Source: Flavisolibacter ginsenosidimutans
GTDB lineage: Bacteria > Bacteroidota > Bacteroidia > Chitinophagales > Chitinophagaceae
Reading direction: 5' to 3'
Length of the DNA stretch: 64,000 bases
Assembly: GCF_007970805.1 (NCBI RefSeq)
Contig: NZ_CP042433.1
Coordinates: forward strand, 2,046,001-2,110,000
Under the pieces are notes generated by a model. It worked only from the letters and a program-made list of their open reading frames with translations, did not search any database and had not been told where the DNA came from. Of the stretch, positions 55,901 through 63,320 are shown in pieces. The translations under genes and the position numbers were made by a program. Within the stretch, counting starts at the first letter, position 1, and each line of letters opens with the position of its first letter.

Positions 55901-56277
55901 GCGGCAATCCTTTGCGGCCCTTCAGCGAACGGCGTTTGAAACGTTCGCCGCTGCGTGACGTGGCCGCCACAATTCGATCCTTGTACTATGTTGCTTATGA
56001 AGGTTTCCTCACGTCGTCGCACATGCTATCCGAAGAACAAAAAAGCTTGTTGCCTTTTGCCAGCTTTTGGGCGCAGTACATGAGCAACTTTTTTGTACGA
56101 GCTTATTTGGATGAAACAAAGGACATTGCTTTCGTCCCAGACAACAACGCTGATTTTGAAATTCTGATGCAAAGCTTTTTACTGGAGAATGCACTGCACT
56201 GGTTTAATTACGAAATAGCTCACCGGCCCGAAAGAGTAATGATACCGCTGCGAATTATGCAGACCATAATTGAGTGA
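52972..56277 (+). CDS. Fused trehalose synthase and maltokinase-like protein (TreS-Mak)
   Basis: This 1101-aa protein starts with GH13 TreS (about 10-550), which interconverts maltose and trehalose. DGFRLDAVPYL, FLAEANMWPED and FLRNHDELTLEM carry its catalytic residues. The rest (about 560-1101) is maltokinase-like, with RPFSERRLKRSPLRDVAATI near the end. The kinase catalytic loop reads HGNMGLTH (956-963), where the family has HGDxHxGQ. The metal site reads DFGGN (975-979) instead of DFEGE. The Asp and Glu normally needed for phosphoryl transfer are therefore replaced. It lies 104 nt after the CPBP gene, and repeat copy D follows 3 nt after its stop. Confidence 0.9.
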   Translation: MALSKTALSDKLHWYKDAIIYELHIKAFYDSNGDGIGDFGGLLQKLDYLQELGITAVWVLPFYPSPLRDDGYDIADYYTINPRYGNLEQFQQFLDEAHKRNLKVITELVINHTSDQHPWFQRARRAPKDSKERAYYVWSDDPKKYKDVRIIFTDYEASNWTWDPVAQQYYWHRFFHHQPDLNYDSEDVQAEIFKIIDYWCAMGVDGFRLDAVPYLYEREGTNGENLPETHAFLKRLRAHIDKKFPGICFLAEANMWPEDSASYFGNGDECHMNYHFPVMPRMFMALQREDRYPLTDIFDQTPPIPETCQWAVFLRNHDELTLEMVTDEERDFMYTVYAKDPKAKINLGIRHRLAPLMENDRRRIELMNSLLFSLPGTPVIYYGDEIGMGDNFYLGDRDGVRTPMQWSPDRNAGFSETNPQRLYLPVILDPQYHYESVNVETQRANTTSLFWFMKRIINMRKKFKAFSRGDMTFLHVNNPKILAFTRSYEDETLLIVSNLSKYAQPAEIDLREFKGYVPVEVFSHNSFPVIKESSLYFFTLAPHSYQWFVLQAPKTDASGERKHLKLNAAQWEDLFSGNTLEVLQNDVLPEYIQRMDWFTGKNKKLYATNLLAHTALPLAERDAEVLLIEVTFESGLPEYYQLPLLFNRAAEAKELLDKHPVATVAELTLNGEVGWLCDAVYTTAFQQALLKFMAEGKRFMASGEILFSATGDVEKFIGSHLEVTSTVQATSEMHTAITYNNAYFLKVYRRVDKGLHPDVELTRYLSEKAPSLTTKYAGDIVWTLNAGQFCLGMLEKLEENHGDGHRYMLERIANYLERILARDRNLLSAYPKAPKLSSPISFDELTDDLKEFVGANAAEYARLIGVRLAQVHKAFAAGIEKEFLPEEFSLHYQRSLFSSMLSLVREMSQAIERDAASLTDDVRDDVQTLGARREEMLTMLKKIYSKKFDVLKIRTHGNMGLTHVLLTGKDLLIHDFGGNPLRPFSERRLKRSPLRDVAATIRSLYYVAYEGFLTSSHMLSEEQKSLLPFASFWAQYMSNFFVRAYLDETKDIAFVPDNNADFEILMQSFLLENALHWFNYEIAHRPERVMIPLRIMQTIIE

Positions 56278-56280
56278 GTT

Positions 56281-56343
56281 GTTTTTATGTACTGAGCTGC
56301 ACTGCTACTATAAACAGTTGTTGCGTCGCACTCTTGTACGTCT
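56281..56343 (-). repeat. Interspersed ~62-bp repeat, copy D
   Basis: TTTTTATGTACTGAGCTGCA, then GTTGTTGCGTCGCACTCTTG, then TACG. The copy starts 3 nt after the treS-mak stop and fills part of the 185-nt gap before the amidohydrolase gene. Confidence 0.8.
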
Positions 56344-56462
56344 TGTTCGCTGCTCAACAAGAGGCAATGGTTGTCTTTTTGCTTTCGTAGCCATGTTCAC
56401 TCATCGCGAACTTGCAACATCCGCAATAATCTCCACGAAGGTGTATGCTTTATTTTTGAAAG

Positions 56463-57722
56463 ATGAAACGCATTTTCAGTCTTCTTTTCCTTCTTTCTTC
56501 TCTCACTTTGTTCGCACAAACCGACAGTTTCACCCTTCTTAAACCCGACCGTGTTTTTGACGGCGAGGCAATGCACACTGGCTGGATCGTTTTGGTGCAT
56601 AACAACGCTATTGAAGCCGCAGGCGACATGAAATTTAAACTGCCTGCAAATACACGCATCATTGAGTTAAAAGGCACAACGCTTTTGCCCGGGTTGATCG
56701 AAGGACATTCGCACCTTTTTCTTCATCCTTACAACGAAGTAACCTGGAACGACCAGGTACTGAAAGAAAGCCGCGCCGAGCGAACGGCAAGAGCGGTAAC
56801 ACATGCCAAAGCCACGCTGTTGGCGGGTTTCACCACCGTAAGAGACTTGGGAACCGAAGGCGCGATGTACGACGATGCCGGTTTGAAACACGCCATTGAA
56901 AAAGGTATTGTTCCAGGTCCGCGAATGATTGTAGCGACGAGGGCCATCGTTGCCAAAGGAAGCTATGGCCCCAATTACAACAACGCGGATGTGGACTTGC
57001 CGCAAGGCGCCGAAGAAGTGAGCAGTCTTGAAGAAATGGAGAAAGCGGTGCGCACGCAAATCAGCAAAGGTGCTGACGTGGTAAAAATTTACGCCGACTA
57101 TCGCTGGGGCATAAACGGACAGCCTGCGCCAACTTTCAGCACCGAGGAAATTGCTCTTGCTGTATCCATTGCCAAAAGCAGCGGACGTGAAGTGGTGGTG
57201 CATTCCTCCACAAAAGAGGGCATGAAAAGAAGTATTGCCGCAGGTGTCTCCACCATCGAGCACGGCGACGATGGCGATGAAGAAATTTTTCGATTAATGA
57301 AAGAAAAAGGCATAGCGCTTTGTCCAACGCTTGCGGCCAGTGATGCCGTTTCGCAATACGGCGGTTGGAAGAAAGGCACTGACCCCGAACCGGCCCGCAT
57401 TACCGTCAAGAAAAAAAGTTTTGCAGCCGCATTAAAGAGTGGCGTTACAATTTGCACCGGTGGCGATGTTGGCGTGTATTCGCACGGCGACAATGCCCGT
57501 GAAATGGAGATAATGGTTGACTATGGCATGAAACCGCTTGACGTTTTGAAATCCGCGACATCTGTGAACGCCGATGTTTTTGGCTATGGCGATAAGATTG
57601 GACGAATCAAAAAAGGTTTGCTTGCCGACATCATTGCCGTACAAGACGATCCTTCCATTGACATAAAGAACATTCGAAAGATTTTGCTTGTGATGAAGGA
57701 CGGGGAGATAATTAAAAATTAA
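56463..57722 (+). CDS. Secreted metal-dependent amidohydrolase (imidazolonepropionase-like)
   Basis: This 419-aa protein has a signal peptide, MKRIFSLLFLLSSLTLFAQ. Metal ligands appear in LPGLIEGHSHLF (HxH), VVKIYADY (Lys), EVVVHSSTK (His), STIEHGDDG (His) and CTGGDVGVYSHG (Asp). These motifs match periplasmic amidohydrolases annotated as imidazolonepropionase-like or Xaa-Pro dipeptidases. The exact substrate cannot be told. It is followed by an AT-rich hairpin. Confidence 0.9.
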   Translation: MKRIFSLLFLLSSLTLFAQTDSFTLLKPDRVFDGEAMHTGWIVLVHNNAIEAAGDMKFKLPANTRIIELKGTTLLPGLIEGHSHLFLHPYNEVTWNDQVLKESRAERTARAVTHAKATLLAGFTTVRDLGTEGAMYDDAGLKHAIEKGIVPGPRMIVATRAIVAKGSYGPNYNNADVDLPQGAEEVSSLEEMEKAVRTQISKGADVVKIYADYRWGINGQPAPTFSTEEIALAVSIAKSSGREVVVHSSTKEGMKRSIAAGVSTIEHGDDGDEEIFRLMKEKGIALCPTLAASDAVSQYGGWKKGTDPEPARITVKKKSFAAALKSGVTICTGGDVGVYSHGDNAREMEIMVDYGMKPLDVLKSATSVNADVFGYGDKIGRIKKGLLADIIAVQDDPSIDIKNIRKILLVMKDGEIIKN

Positions 57723-57783
57723 AGAATGAATAATTCAGAATGACGCCTGGGATCATTTAATTTTTAATTATTCATTCTTAATT
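57711..57783. terminator. AT-rich inverted repeat between the amidohydrolase and hisB
   Basis: AATTAAAGAATGAATAATT (57718-57736) and AATTATTCATTCTTAATT (57766-57783) form a near-perfect 18-bp stem with a ~29-nt loop between convergent genes. The amidohydrolase stop codon lies inside the left arm. It may serve as a bidirectional terminator, or it may be an intergenic repeat. Confidence 0.5.
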
Positions 57784-57790
57784 CCAACGG

Positions 57791-58945
57791 CTACAAGCTT
57801 CCTTTGGTTGAAGGCAAATAATTTTTCAACGGGTCTTTCTTCACCGCCATTTTAATTGCTTTTGCAAATGCCTTGAAGACCGCTTCAATTTTGTGATGTT
57901 CGTTCTCGCCTTTGCATTCAATGTTTAAATTGCATTTGGCCGTATCGGAGAATGATTTGAAGAAATGAAAAAACATTTCCGTCGGCACGTCTCCTACCCT
58001 TTCACGGTGAAAGTCGGCGTTCCAGATGATCCAGGGGCGACCGCCGAAATCAATCAGTACTTTCGCTTCCACTTCGTCCATCGGCAATGCAAAACCGTAA
58101 CGTTCGATGCCGCGTTTATCGCCAAGCGCTTTTACGATTGCTTCACCCAAGGCAAGACCGGTGTCCTCTACCGTGTGGTGCTCGTCAATTTCCAAATCAC
58201 CTTTTACATCAACGGTTAAATCAATCAAACCATGCCTTGCGATTTGATCAAGCATGTGGTTGAAAAATTCAAGGCCTGTGTTGATTGCCGCCTTGCCACT
58301 GCCGTCTAAATTCAATTCAATATTAATTTCCGTTTCCGCTGTCTTGCGAACGTGCTTTACAACCCTTGGCCCTTTTTTCAGGTAGTCATAAAAATCTTTC
58401 CAGTGCATTGTTTCCACCGCAACAATCTTTCTTAATTCTTCAATCGAATCCTTTACTTCTGCGCCGCCAAGTTTTGGATTGTTGTTCAGCCAAAGTGCTT
58501 TGCAACCGAGGTTCTTTGCCAGTTGCACGTCGGTAATTCTATCACCGATCACATAAGAATTTGGGATGTCGTATTCGGGGTTATTCAGGTAAGTCCCAAA
58601 CATCCCTGTGCCGGGTTTTCGCGTCGGCAAATTGTCTTCAGGAAAACTTCTATCAATCAATTGCTCTTTGAAAAACACACCTTCGCCTTCAAAGGTTTGA
58701 ATGACCAGGTTGTGCGCAGGCCAAAAATCGCTTTCGGGAAATTTTGGCGTACCCAATCCGTCCTGGTTCGATACCATCACCAATTCATAATCCATTTCTT
58801 CGGCAATCTTGCTCAGATATTTTATTGCAAACGGATAGAAGGTGACTTTCTCCAACGAATCAATTTGATAAAGCGGCGGGTATTCTTTAATCATCGTGCC
58901 GTCGCGGTCAACAAACAAAACACGTTTGCCTTTCTTCTGCTCCAT
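57791..58945 (-). CDS. hisB: Bifunctional histidinol-phosphatase / imidazoleglycerol-phosphate dehydratase
   Basis: This 384-aa protein has an N-terminal HAD phosphatase (1-170; FVDRDGTMI, VSNQDGLGT, GDRITDVQLAKN). The C-terminal IGP dehydratase (about 195-384) has metal-binding DEHHTVEDTGLALGEAI and GENEHHKIEAVFKAFAKAI. It performs steps 6 and 8 of histidine synthesis. It begins 1 nt after the hisC stop and is the last his gene in the window. hisH, hisA, hisF and hisI/E are not here. Confidence 0.95.
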   Translation of the reverse strand: MEQKKGKRVLFVDRDGTMIKEYPPLYQIDSLEKVTFYPFAIKYLSKIAEEMDYELVMVSNQDGLGTPKFPESDFWPAHNLVIQTFEGEGVFFKEQLIDRSFPEDNLPTRKPGTGMFGTYLNNPEYDIPNSYVIGDRITDVQLAKNLGCKALWLNNNPKLGGAEVKDSIEELRKIVAVETMHWKDFYDYLKKGPRVVKHVRKTAETEINIELNLDGSGKAAINTGLEFFNHMLDQIARHGLIDLTVDVKGDLEIDEHHTVEDTGLALGEAIVKALGDKRGIERYGFALPMDEVEAKVLIDFGGRPWIIWNADFHRERVGDVPTEMFFHFFKSFSDTAKCNLNIECKGENEHHKIEAVFKAFAKAIKMAVKKDPLKNYLPSTKGSL

Positions 58946-58946
58946 C

Positions 58947-60002
58947 TTATTTACGTTGATAATTTTTCAATGCCTCAACCAATTGTTCGTTCTGTTCCGG
59001 CGTTCCGACCGTTATGCGCAAACTGTCCTCACACAAAAGCACGTTGCTGCGGTTGCGAACAATAATGCCTTGTTCTTTCAGGTACGTGTAAACAGCCGTG
59101 GCGTTGTCCATCTTTACCAAAACAAAATTTGCATCCGACGGATAAATTTTTTGAACAAACGAAACAGCCGTTAAATCCTTCACAAGGATTTCCCTTTCCT
59201 TTACCGTTTCTTTAATCATGGCGTTCACGTCTTCCAAATGATCGAGTGCTTTCAACGCCAGTTCCTGCGTGGCCTGGTTAATGTTGTACGGGGGTTTGAT
59301 TTTATTTAAAACATCAACAATCTCCGTTGATGCGAAAATCATTCCCAACCGCAACGCCGCCAGGCCCCAGGCTTTGGAAAATGTTTGCATCACGACCAGG
59401 TTCGGATATTCTTTCAAGTCTGCAACAAAGGAACGCTGGCGGCTGTAATTGATGTAGGCTTCGTCCACCACCACAAGACCGTCAAAATTGTTCAACACCA
59501 TTTCAATGGCTTCGCGGTCCAAACTGTTGCCAGTCGGATTGTTGGGCGAACAGAAGAAAATGAGTTTTGTGTTTGCATCCACCGCTTCTTCCAACGCTTC
59601 AAGGTTCAATTGATAGGCAGTGGTCAGCGGCACTTCTTTCACCGGCACGTCGTTGATGTGTGCGTACACTTCGTACATGCCATACGTGGGCGGACAAATG
59701 ATGATGTTGTCGCGCTGCGGATTGCAAAAAGTACGAATCAACAAGTCTATGCATTCGTCGCTGCCGTTGCCAAGCAACATGTTTTCGGCGTCAATCTTTT
59801 TTACGCTCCCAATTTTCTTTTTCAGTTCCCATTGCAAAGGATCGGGGTAGCGATTGTACCACTTCGTCAGTGGCGATCCAAAACTGTTTTCGTTTGCATC
59901 CAAAAAAATGTTCGCCACGCCGCTAAACTCGCTGCGTGCCGATGAATAAGGCTTAAGCACCTTGATATTTTCCCGAACAAGATTGTTTAATTCAAAACTC
60001 AT
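58947..60002 (-). CDS. hisC: Histidinol-phosphate aminotransferase
   Basis: This 351-aa fold-type I PLP enzyme carries FFCSPNNPTGN, VVDEAYINYSRQ and the PLP lysine in MQTFSKAWGLAALRLG. ATG 60002 (MSFELNNLV) is used. The frame is open further upstream only through repeat copy E, which encodes the TQQKFNSSTKAKYIK peptide and ends as AAGTACATAAAAATG. The repeat therefore supplies the A-rich initiation region. The hisD stop lies 69 nt upstream. Confidence 0.95.
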   Translation of the reverse strand: MSFELNNLVRENIKVLKPYSSARSEFSGVANIFLDANENSFGSPLTKWYNRYPDPLQWELKKKIGSVKKIDAENMLLGNGSDECIDLLIRTFCNPQRDNIIICPPTYGMYEVYAHINDVPVKEVPLTTAYQLNLEALEEAVDANTKLIFFCSPNNPTGNSLDREAIEMVLNNFDGLVVVDEAYINYSRQRSFVADLKEYPNLVVMQTFSKAWGLAALRLGMIFASTEIVDVLNKIKPPYNINQATQELALKALDHLEDVNAMIKETVKEREILVKDLTAVSFVQKIYPSDANFVLVKMDNATAVYTYLKEQGIIVRNRSNVLLCEDSLRITVGTPEQNEQLVEALKNYQRK

Positions 60003-60065
60003 TTTTATGTACTTAGCTTTTGTACTGCTATTAAACTTCTGTTGTGTCACACACTTGTACGTTCT
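60003..60065 (-). repeat. Interspersed ~62-bp repeat, copy E (directly before hisC)
   Basis: TTTTATGTACTTAGCTTTTG, then TTCTGTTGTGTCACACACTT, then GTACGTTC. On the minus strand it abuts the hisC start codon, as copy B does at leuD. It fills the hisD-hisC gap. Confidence 0.8.
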
Positions 60066-60071
60066 GTAATT

Positions 60072-61349
60072 CTACTCGGCCATTCTCACCTTCACCGCGT
60101 TTGCATGCGCATCTAACCCCTCTGCTTCCGCCATTTGCACAACGGTGGAAGCAATATTTTTTAATCCTTCTTCACTTAATTTTTGATACGTAATTTTTTT
60201 CACAAAGCTGTCCACACTCACACCGCTGTAAGCTTTTGCAAAACCATTTGTTGGTAACGTGTGGTTTGTGCCGCTAGCATAATCACCTACACTTTCGGGT
60301 GAATAATTGCCAATAAAAACCGAACCGGCATTGGTGATTCGCTCCGCAATTGCATCGGCGTCCTTGCAACTGATAATTAAATGTTCGGCAGCGTATTCGT
60401 TCACCAGGTCAATCGCTTCGTCGATGTTGTTTACAACAATGGCCTTGCTGTTTGTCAATGCCTTTACAGCGATTTCTTTCCGGCTCAAATTCGACAACTG
60501 TTTTTCAACTTCTTGCTGCACTTTATTTACTATTGACAACCCAGTGCTCACCAACAACACCTGGCTGTCCACGCCGTGTTCCGCCTGTGACAACAAATCC
60601 GCCGCAACAAATTTTGCTTCCGCCGTTTCATCGGCCAGCACGCAAACTTCGCTCGGGCCAGCGGGCATATCAATCGCAATGCCTTGCATCTGCACAAGTT
60701 GTTTTGCTGCCGTCACATATTGGTTGCCGGGGCCAAAAATTTTATAAACCGCTGGAACGCTTTTCGTACCGAAAGCCATGGCTGCAATGGCCTGTGCGCC
60801 GCCAATTTTAAACACCTTCGTTATGCCGCATTGTTGTGCTGCATACAAAATGGCCGGGTGAACTTTTCCTTCTTTATCGCAAGGCGTACACAAAACAATT
60901 TCTTTGCAGCCCGCAAGCTGCGCCGGAACCGCCAACATCAACACCGTTGAAAAAAGCGGGGCGGTTCCGCCGGGAATGTACAAGCCCACTTTTTCAATGC
61001 CCGCACTTTTGCGCCAGCACTGAATCCCCGGCAACGTTTCAATTACCTCCGGTTCATTAAGTTGCTTTGCATGAAAGACTTCGATATTTTTCCTGGCTTG
61101 CTGAATTGCTTGTTTTAATTCTCCTGTTACCTTATTTTCCGCCGCGTTATTTTCTTCGGCTGAAACAAGAAAGCGATCCAGCGCAACGCCGGTAAATTTT
61201 TTTGTAAGTTCTTTCACCGCTTCATCACCCCTTGCTTTCACATCAGTCAAAACATCCTGCACCGTTTTTAGCACGGCGCTGTTATCAGCATACGGACGCT
61301 GTAAAACATTTTTCCACTCTTTCCTATCAGGGTTAATAAGTATTTGCAT
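60072..61349 (-). CDS. hisD: Histidinol dehydrogenase
   Basis: This 425-aa zinc enzyme oxidises histidinol to histidine in two NAD-dependent steps. Signatures are GLYIPGGTAPLFSTVLM, FGPGNQYVTAAKQLVQ, IDMPAGPSEVCVLAD, SQAEHGVDSQVLLVS and YASGTNHTLPTNGFAK. The position between hisG and hisC is typical. A 14-bp tandem repeat lies in the 48-nt gap to hisG. Confidence 0.95.
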   Translation of the reverse strand: MQILINPDRKEWKNVLQRPYADNSAVLKTVQDVLTDVKARGDEAVKELTKKFTGVALDRFLVSAEENNAAENKVTGELKQAIQQARKNIEVFHAKQLNEPEVIETLPGIQCWRKSAGIEKVGLYIPGGTAPLFSTVLMLAVPAQLAGCKEIVLCTPCDKEGKVHPAILYAAQQCGITKVFKIGGAQAIAAMAFGTKSVPAVYKIFGPGNQYVTAAKQLVQMQGIAIDMPAGPSEVCVLADETAEAKFVAADLLSQAEHGVDSQVLLVSTGLSIVNKVQQEVEKQLSNLSRKEIAVKALTNSKAIVVNNIDEAIDLVNEYAAEHLIISCKDADAIAERITNAGSVFIGNYSPESVGDYASGTNHTLPTNGFAKAYSGVSVDSFVKKITYQKLSEEGLKNIASTVVQMAEAEGLDAHANAVKVRMAE

Positions 61350-61364
61350 CTACTACGGCTTTCA

Positions 61365-61392
61365 ATTCATAACTCATAATTCATAACTCATA
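61365..61392 (+). repeat. Two tandem 14-bp units between hisG and hisD
   Basis: ATTCATAACTCATA is repeated exactly twice, followed by ATT. It makes up most of the hisG-hisD gap. Confidence 0.7.
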
Positions 61393-61397
61393 ATTTC

Positions 61398-62252
61398 TCA
61401 CACAATCATCTTCTCAATCGGCACCACCAAAATACCTTGCGCGCCGGCGTCTCGCAGCGCTTCAATCTTTTCCCAGAACTCGTCTTCATTCAGCACGCTG
61501 TGCACCGAACTCCAACCGCTGTCGGCAAGCGGCAATACAGTCGGGCTTTTCATGCCCGGTAAAAGACTAATGATTTTTTGCAGCGCATCGTTGGGTGCAT
61601 TCAGCAAAACGTATTTGGTATTCTTTGCCCTTTTTACCGCACGAATACGGAACAACAACTGCCCGACAATCTTCAACAAATCTTCGCCAAGCGAATCGTG
61701 TTGCACCAGCACGGCCTGGCTTTTTAAAATCGTTTGCACTTCCCGCAATCCATTCATAAAAAGCGTGGAACCGCTGCTCACCAAATCGCAAACCGCATCG
61801 GCCAAACCAATGCCTGGCGCCAGTTCTACCGATCCGCTGATCTCGTGAATCTCCGCGTCAATTTTGTTTTCGTTCAAAAATTTTTGCGTGAGTACAGGAT
61901 AACTCGTCGCTATCTTTTTCCCTTGCAGAAAATGAGCGGTGCCGTATTCGTCCGTCTTTTTCACGGCAATGGAAAGCCGGCATTTACCAAAGCCCAACGC
62001 TTCAATAATCGCTGCCTTTTTCTCTTTTTCGTACAGCACGTTTTCGCCCACGATGCCGATGTGCGCCACGCCGTCTTCCACGTATTGCGGGATGTCGTCG
62101 TCGCGGAGGAAATAAACTTCCAGCGGAAAATTATCGGCAACGGTGCGCAGATGGCTGCCACTGCTTTTTACGGCAATGCCGCAATCGTTCAAAAGCTTGA
62201 TGCTGTCTTCGTGCAGCCGACCGGATTTTTGAATGGCCAGTTTCAGGTTCAT
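61398..62252 (-). CDS. hisG: ATP phosphoribosyltransferase, long form
   Basis: This 284-aa enzyme starts the histidine pathway. The N-terminus MNLKLAIQKSGRLHEDSIKL and the ELAPGIGLADAVCDLVSSGSTL motif identify HisG. The last ~75 residues form the regulatory domain of the long, HisZ-independent form, so histidine feedback is expected. ATG 62252 is used because the open frame above it runs through the attenuator. The ATG lies at the very end of the terminator T-run. Confidence 0.95.
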   Translation of the reverse strand: MNLKLAIQKSGRLHEDSIKLLNDCGIAVKSSGSHLRTVADNFPLEVYFLRDDDIPQYVEDGVAHIGIVGENVLYEKEKKAAIIEALGFGKCRLSIAVKKTDEYGTAHFLQGKKIATSYPVLTQKFLNENKIDAEIHEISGSVELAPGIGLADAVCDLVSSGSTLFMNGLREVQTILKSQAVLVQHDSLGEDLLKIVGQLLFRIRAVKRAKNTKYVLLNAPNDALQKIISLLPGMKSPTVLPLADSGWSSVHSVLNEDEFWEKIEALRDAGAQGILVVPIEKMIV

Positions 62253-62288
62253 AAAAAAATAAAAAGGCTTACACCGGGTAAGCCTTTT
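62251..62288 (-). terminator. Attenuator terminator of the his operon
   Basis: On the minus strand AAAAGGCTTAC, loop CCGGT and GTAAGCCTTTT form an 11-bp stem (62262-62288) followed by TATTTTTTTAT. The leader stop region GGGTAAGC (62316-62323) is a perfect 8-bp match to GCTTACCC (62276-62283) in the terminator. It can therefore form a competing antiterminator. Confidence 0.92.
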
Positions 62289-62317
62289 GTTTAATGTTGT
62301 ACACATGCTCCAACAGC

Positions 62318-62365
62318 TTACCCTTGCGGAACTGCGTGATGGTGGATGTGTAAATGTTTTTTCAT
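62318..62365 (-). CDS. Histidine operon leader peptide (hisL-like)
   Basis: The 15-residue peptide MKKHLHIHHHAVPQG contains five His in seven positions, and its TAA lies inside the antiterminator arm. With plentiful His the ribosome reaches the stop and covers that arm, so the terminator forms. When His-tRNA is scarce it stalls and the antiterminator can form. The ATG is only 7 nt after the -7 box, so the leader mRNA is nearly leaderless. Confidence 0.92.
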   Translation of the reverse strand: MKKHLHIHHHAVPQG

Positions 62366-62372
62366 TGAGCCG

Positions 62373-62404
62373 CAAAAATAAGCGCCTCTCTATTTAAGAG
62401 CAAA
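62373..62404 (-). promoter_or_regulatory. his operon promoter
   Basis: Minus strand: TTTG (62404-62401), 20 nt, then TATTTTTG (62380-62373). Spacing and both boxes are identical to the tRNA-Gln promoter. The predicted start site is near 62367-62369, within a few bases of the leader ATG. Confidence 0.85.
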
Positions 62405-62476
62405 TGTTTTTTGCCCGTATCAAGCCATTCCTTATTATACTTGTTCCATATTTAAAAAGGATAATCGTTTTAACCC

Positions 62477-63310
62477 ATGCGTAAACTGTGTTTTCTTCTC
62501 CTCAGCTTCTTCTTTGCTTCCTCTTTGTTTGCCGCTATCGTTGACACCGTTGCCATCAAAAGCAATGCAATGAACAAAACACGCAAATGCGTTGTAATAA
62601 TTCCCGGCAATGACCGAAAAGCAAAAAATCTTTTTCCGACCGTTTACTTGTTGCACGGCTTCGGTGGCAATTACAGTAACTGGATAACCAAAGTGCCGCA
62701 ATTGCAGGCTTACGCCGATGAATACAAAATTCTTCTCGTGTGTCCCGACGGAGAATTTAGCAGTTGGTATTATGACAGTCCGATAGACAGTTCGATGCGG
62801 TATGAAACCTACATTGCCAAAGAAGTTCCGGCTTTTATTGAAGCACATTACCCTGTAATTAAGGATCGAAGAGCAAGGGCCATTTCGGGTTTAAGCATGG
62901 GCGGCCACGGCGGCTTGTTTCTCGGCTTTCGTCACGCAGATTTTTTTGGCGCCTGCGGCAGCATGAGCGGCGCCTTGCTGATTGAACGCATCACCCGCGG
63001 TTACCAGGTAGAAAAACGCCTCGGCGACACGGCGAATAAACAACGTTATGACGAATACTCCATCATGAAACAAATGGAAAGTTATCCGAAAGATTCGCTG
63101 GCCATTATCATGGACACAGGCACAGAAGATTTTATTGTGGAGATGAGCCGTGCCGCGCACAAAAAAATGCTGGACTTGAAAATTCCGCACGATTACATTG
63201 AGCGTCCCGGCAAACACGATTGGGCTTATTGGCGCACAGCGGTACAGTTTCAGTTGCTGTTCTTTAAGAATTATTTCAACCGCAACTTTGCTTCCAAATC
63301 ATCCACATAA
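62477..63310 (+). CDS. Secreted alpha/beta-hydrolase esterase (esterase D type)
   Basis: This 277-aa protein has a signal peptide (1-19, ending FAA). The catalytic Ser lies in GLSMGG (S140), the likely acid in MDTGTEDF (residues 212-219) and the His in GKHDWAYW (H247). HGFGGNYSNW supplies the oxyanion region. The fold matches the esterase D/tributyrin-esterase group, and the natural substrate is unknown. A possible weak promoter (TTTG, 22 nt, TATACTTG) lies at 62410-62443, divergent from the his promoter. Confidence 0.9.
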   Translation: MRKLCFLLLSFFFASSLFAAIVDTVAIKSNAMNKTRKCVVIIPGNDRKAKNLFPTVYLLHGFGGNYSNWITKVPQLQAYADEYKILLVCPDGEFSSWYYDSPIDSSMRYETYIAKEVPAFIEAHYPVIKDRRARAISGLSMGGHGGLFLGFRHADFFGACGSMSGALLIERITRGYQVEKRLGDTANKQRYDEYSIMKQMESYPKDSLAIIMDTGTEDFIVEMSRAAHKKMLDLKIPHDYIERPGKHDWAYWRTAVQFQLLFFKNYFNRNFASKSST

Positions 63311-63320
63311 ACATTTCACC

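Noticed and set aside
61365..61392. CRISPR-like array in the his operon or elsewhere
   Set aside because: The tandem repeats found (14-bp and 8-bp units) have no spacers, and no cas genes are present.
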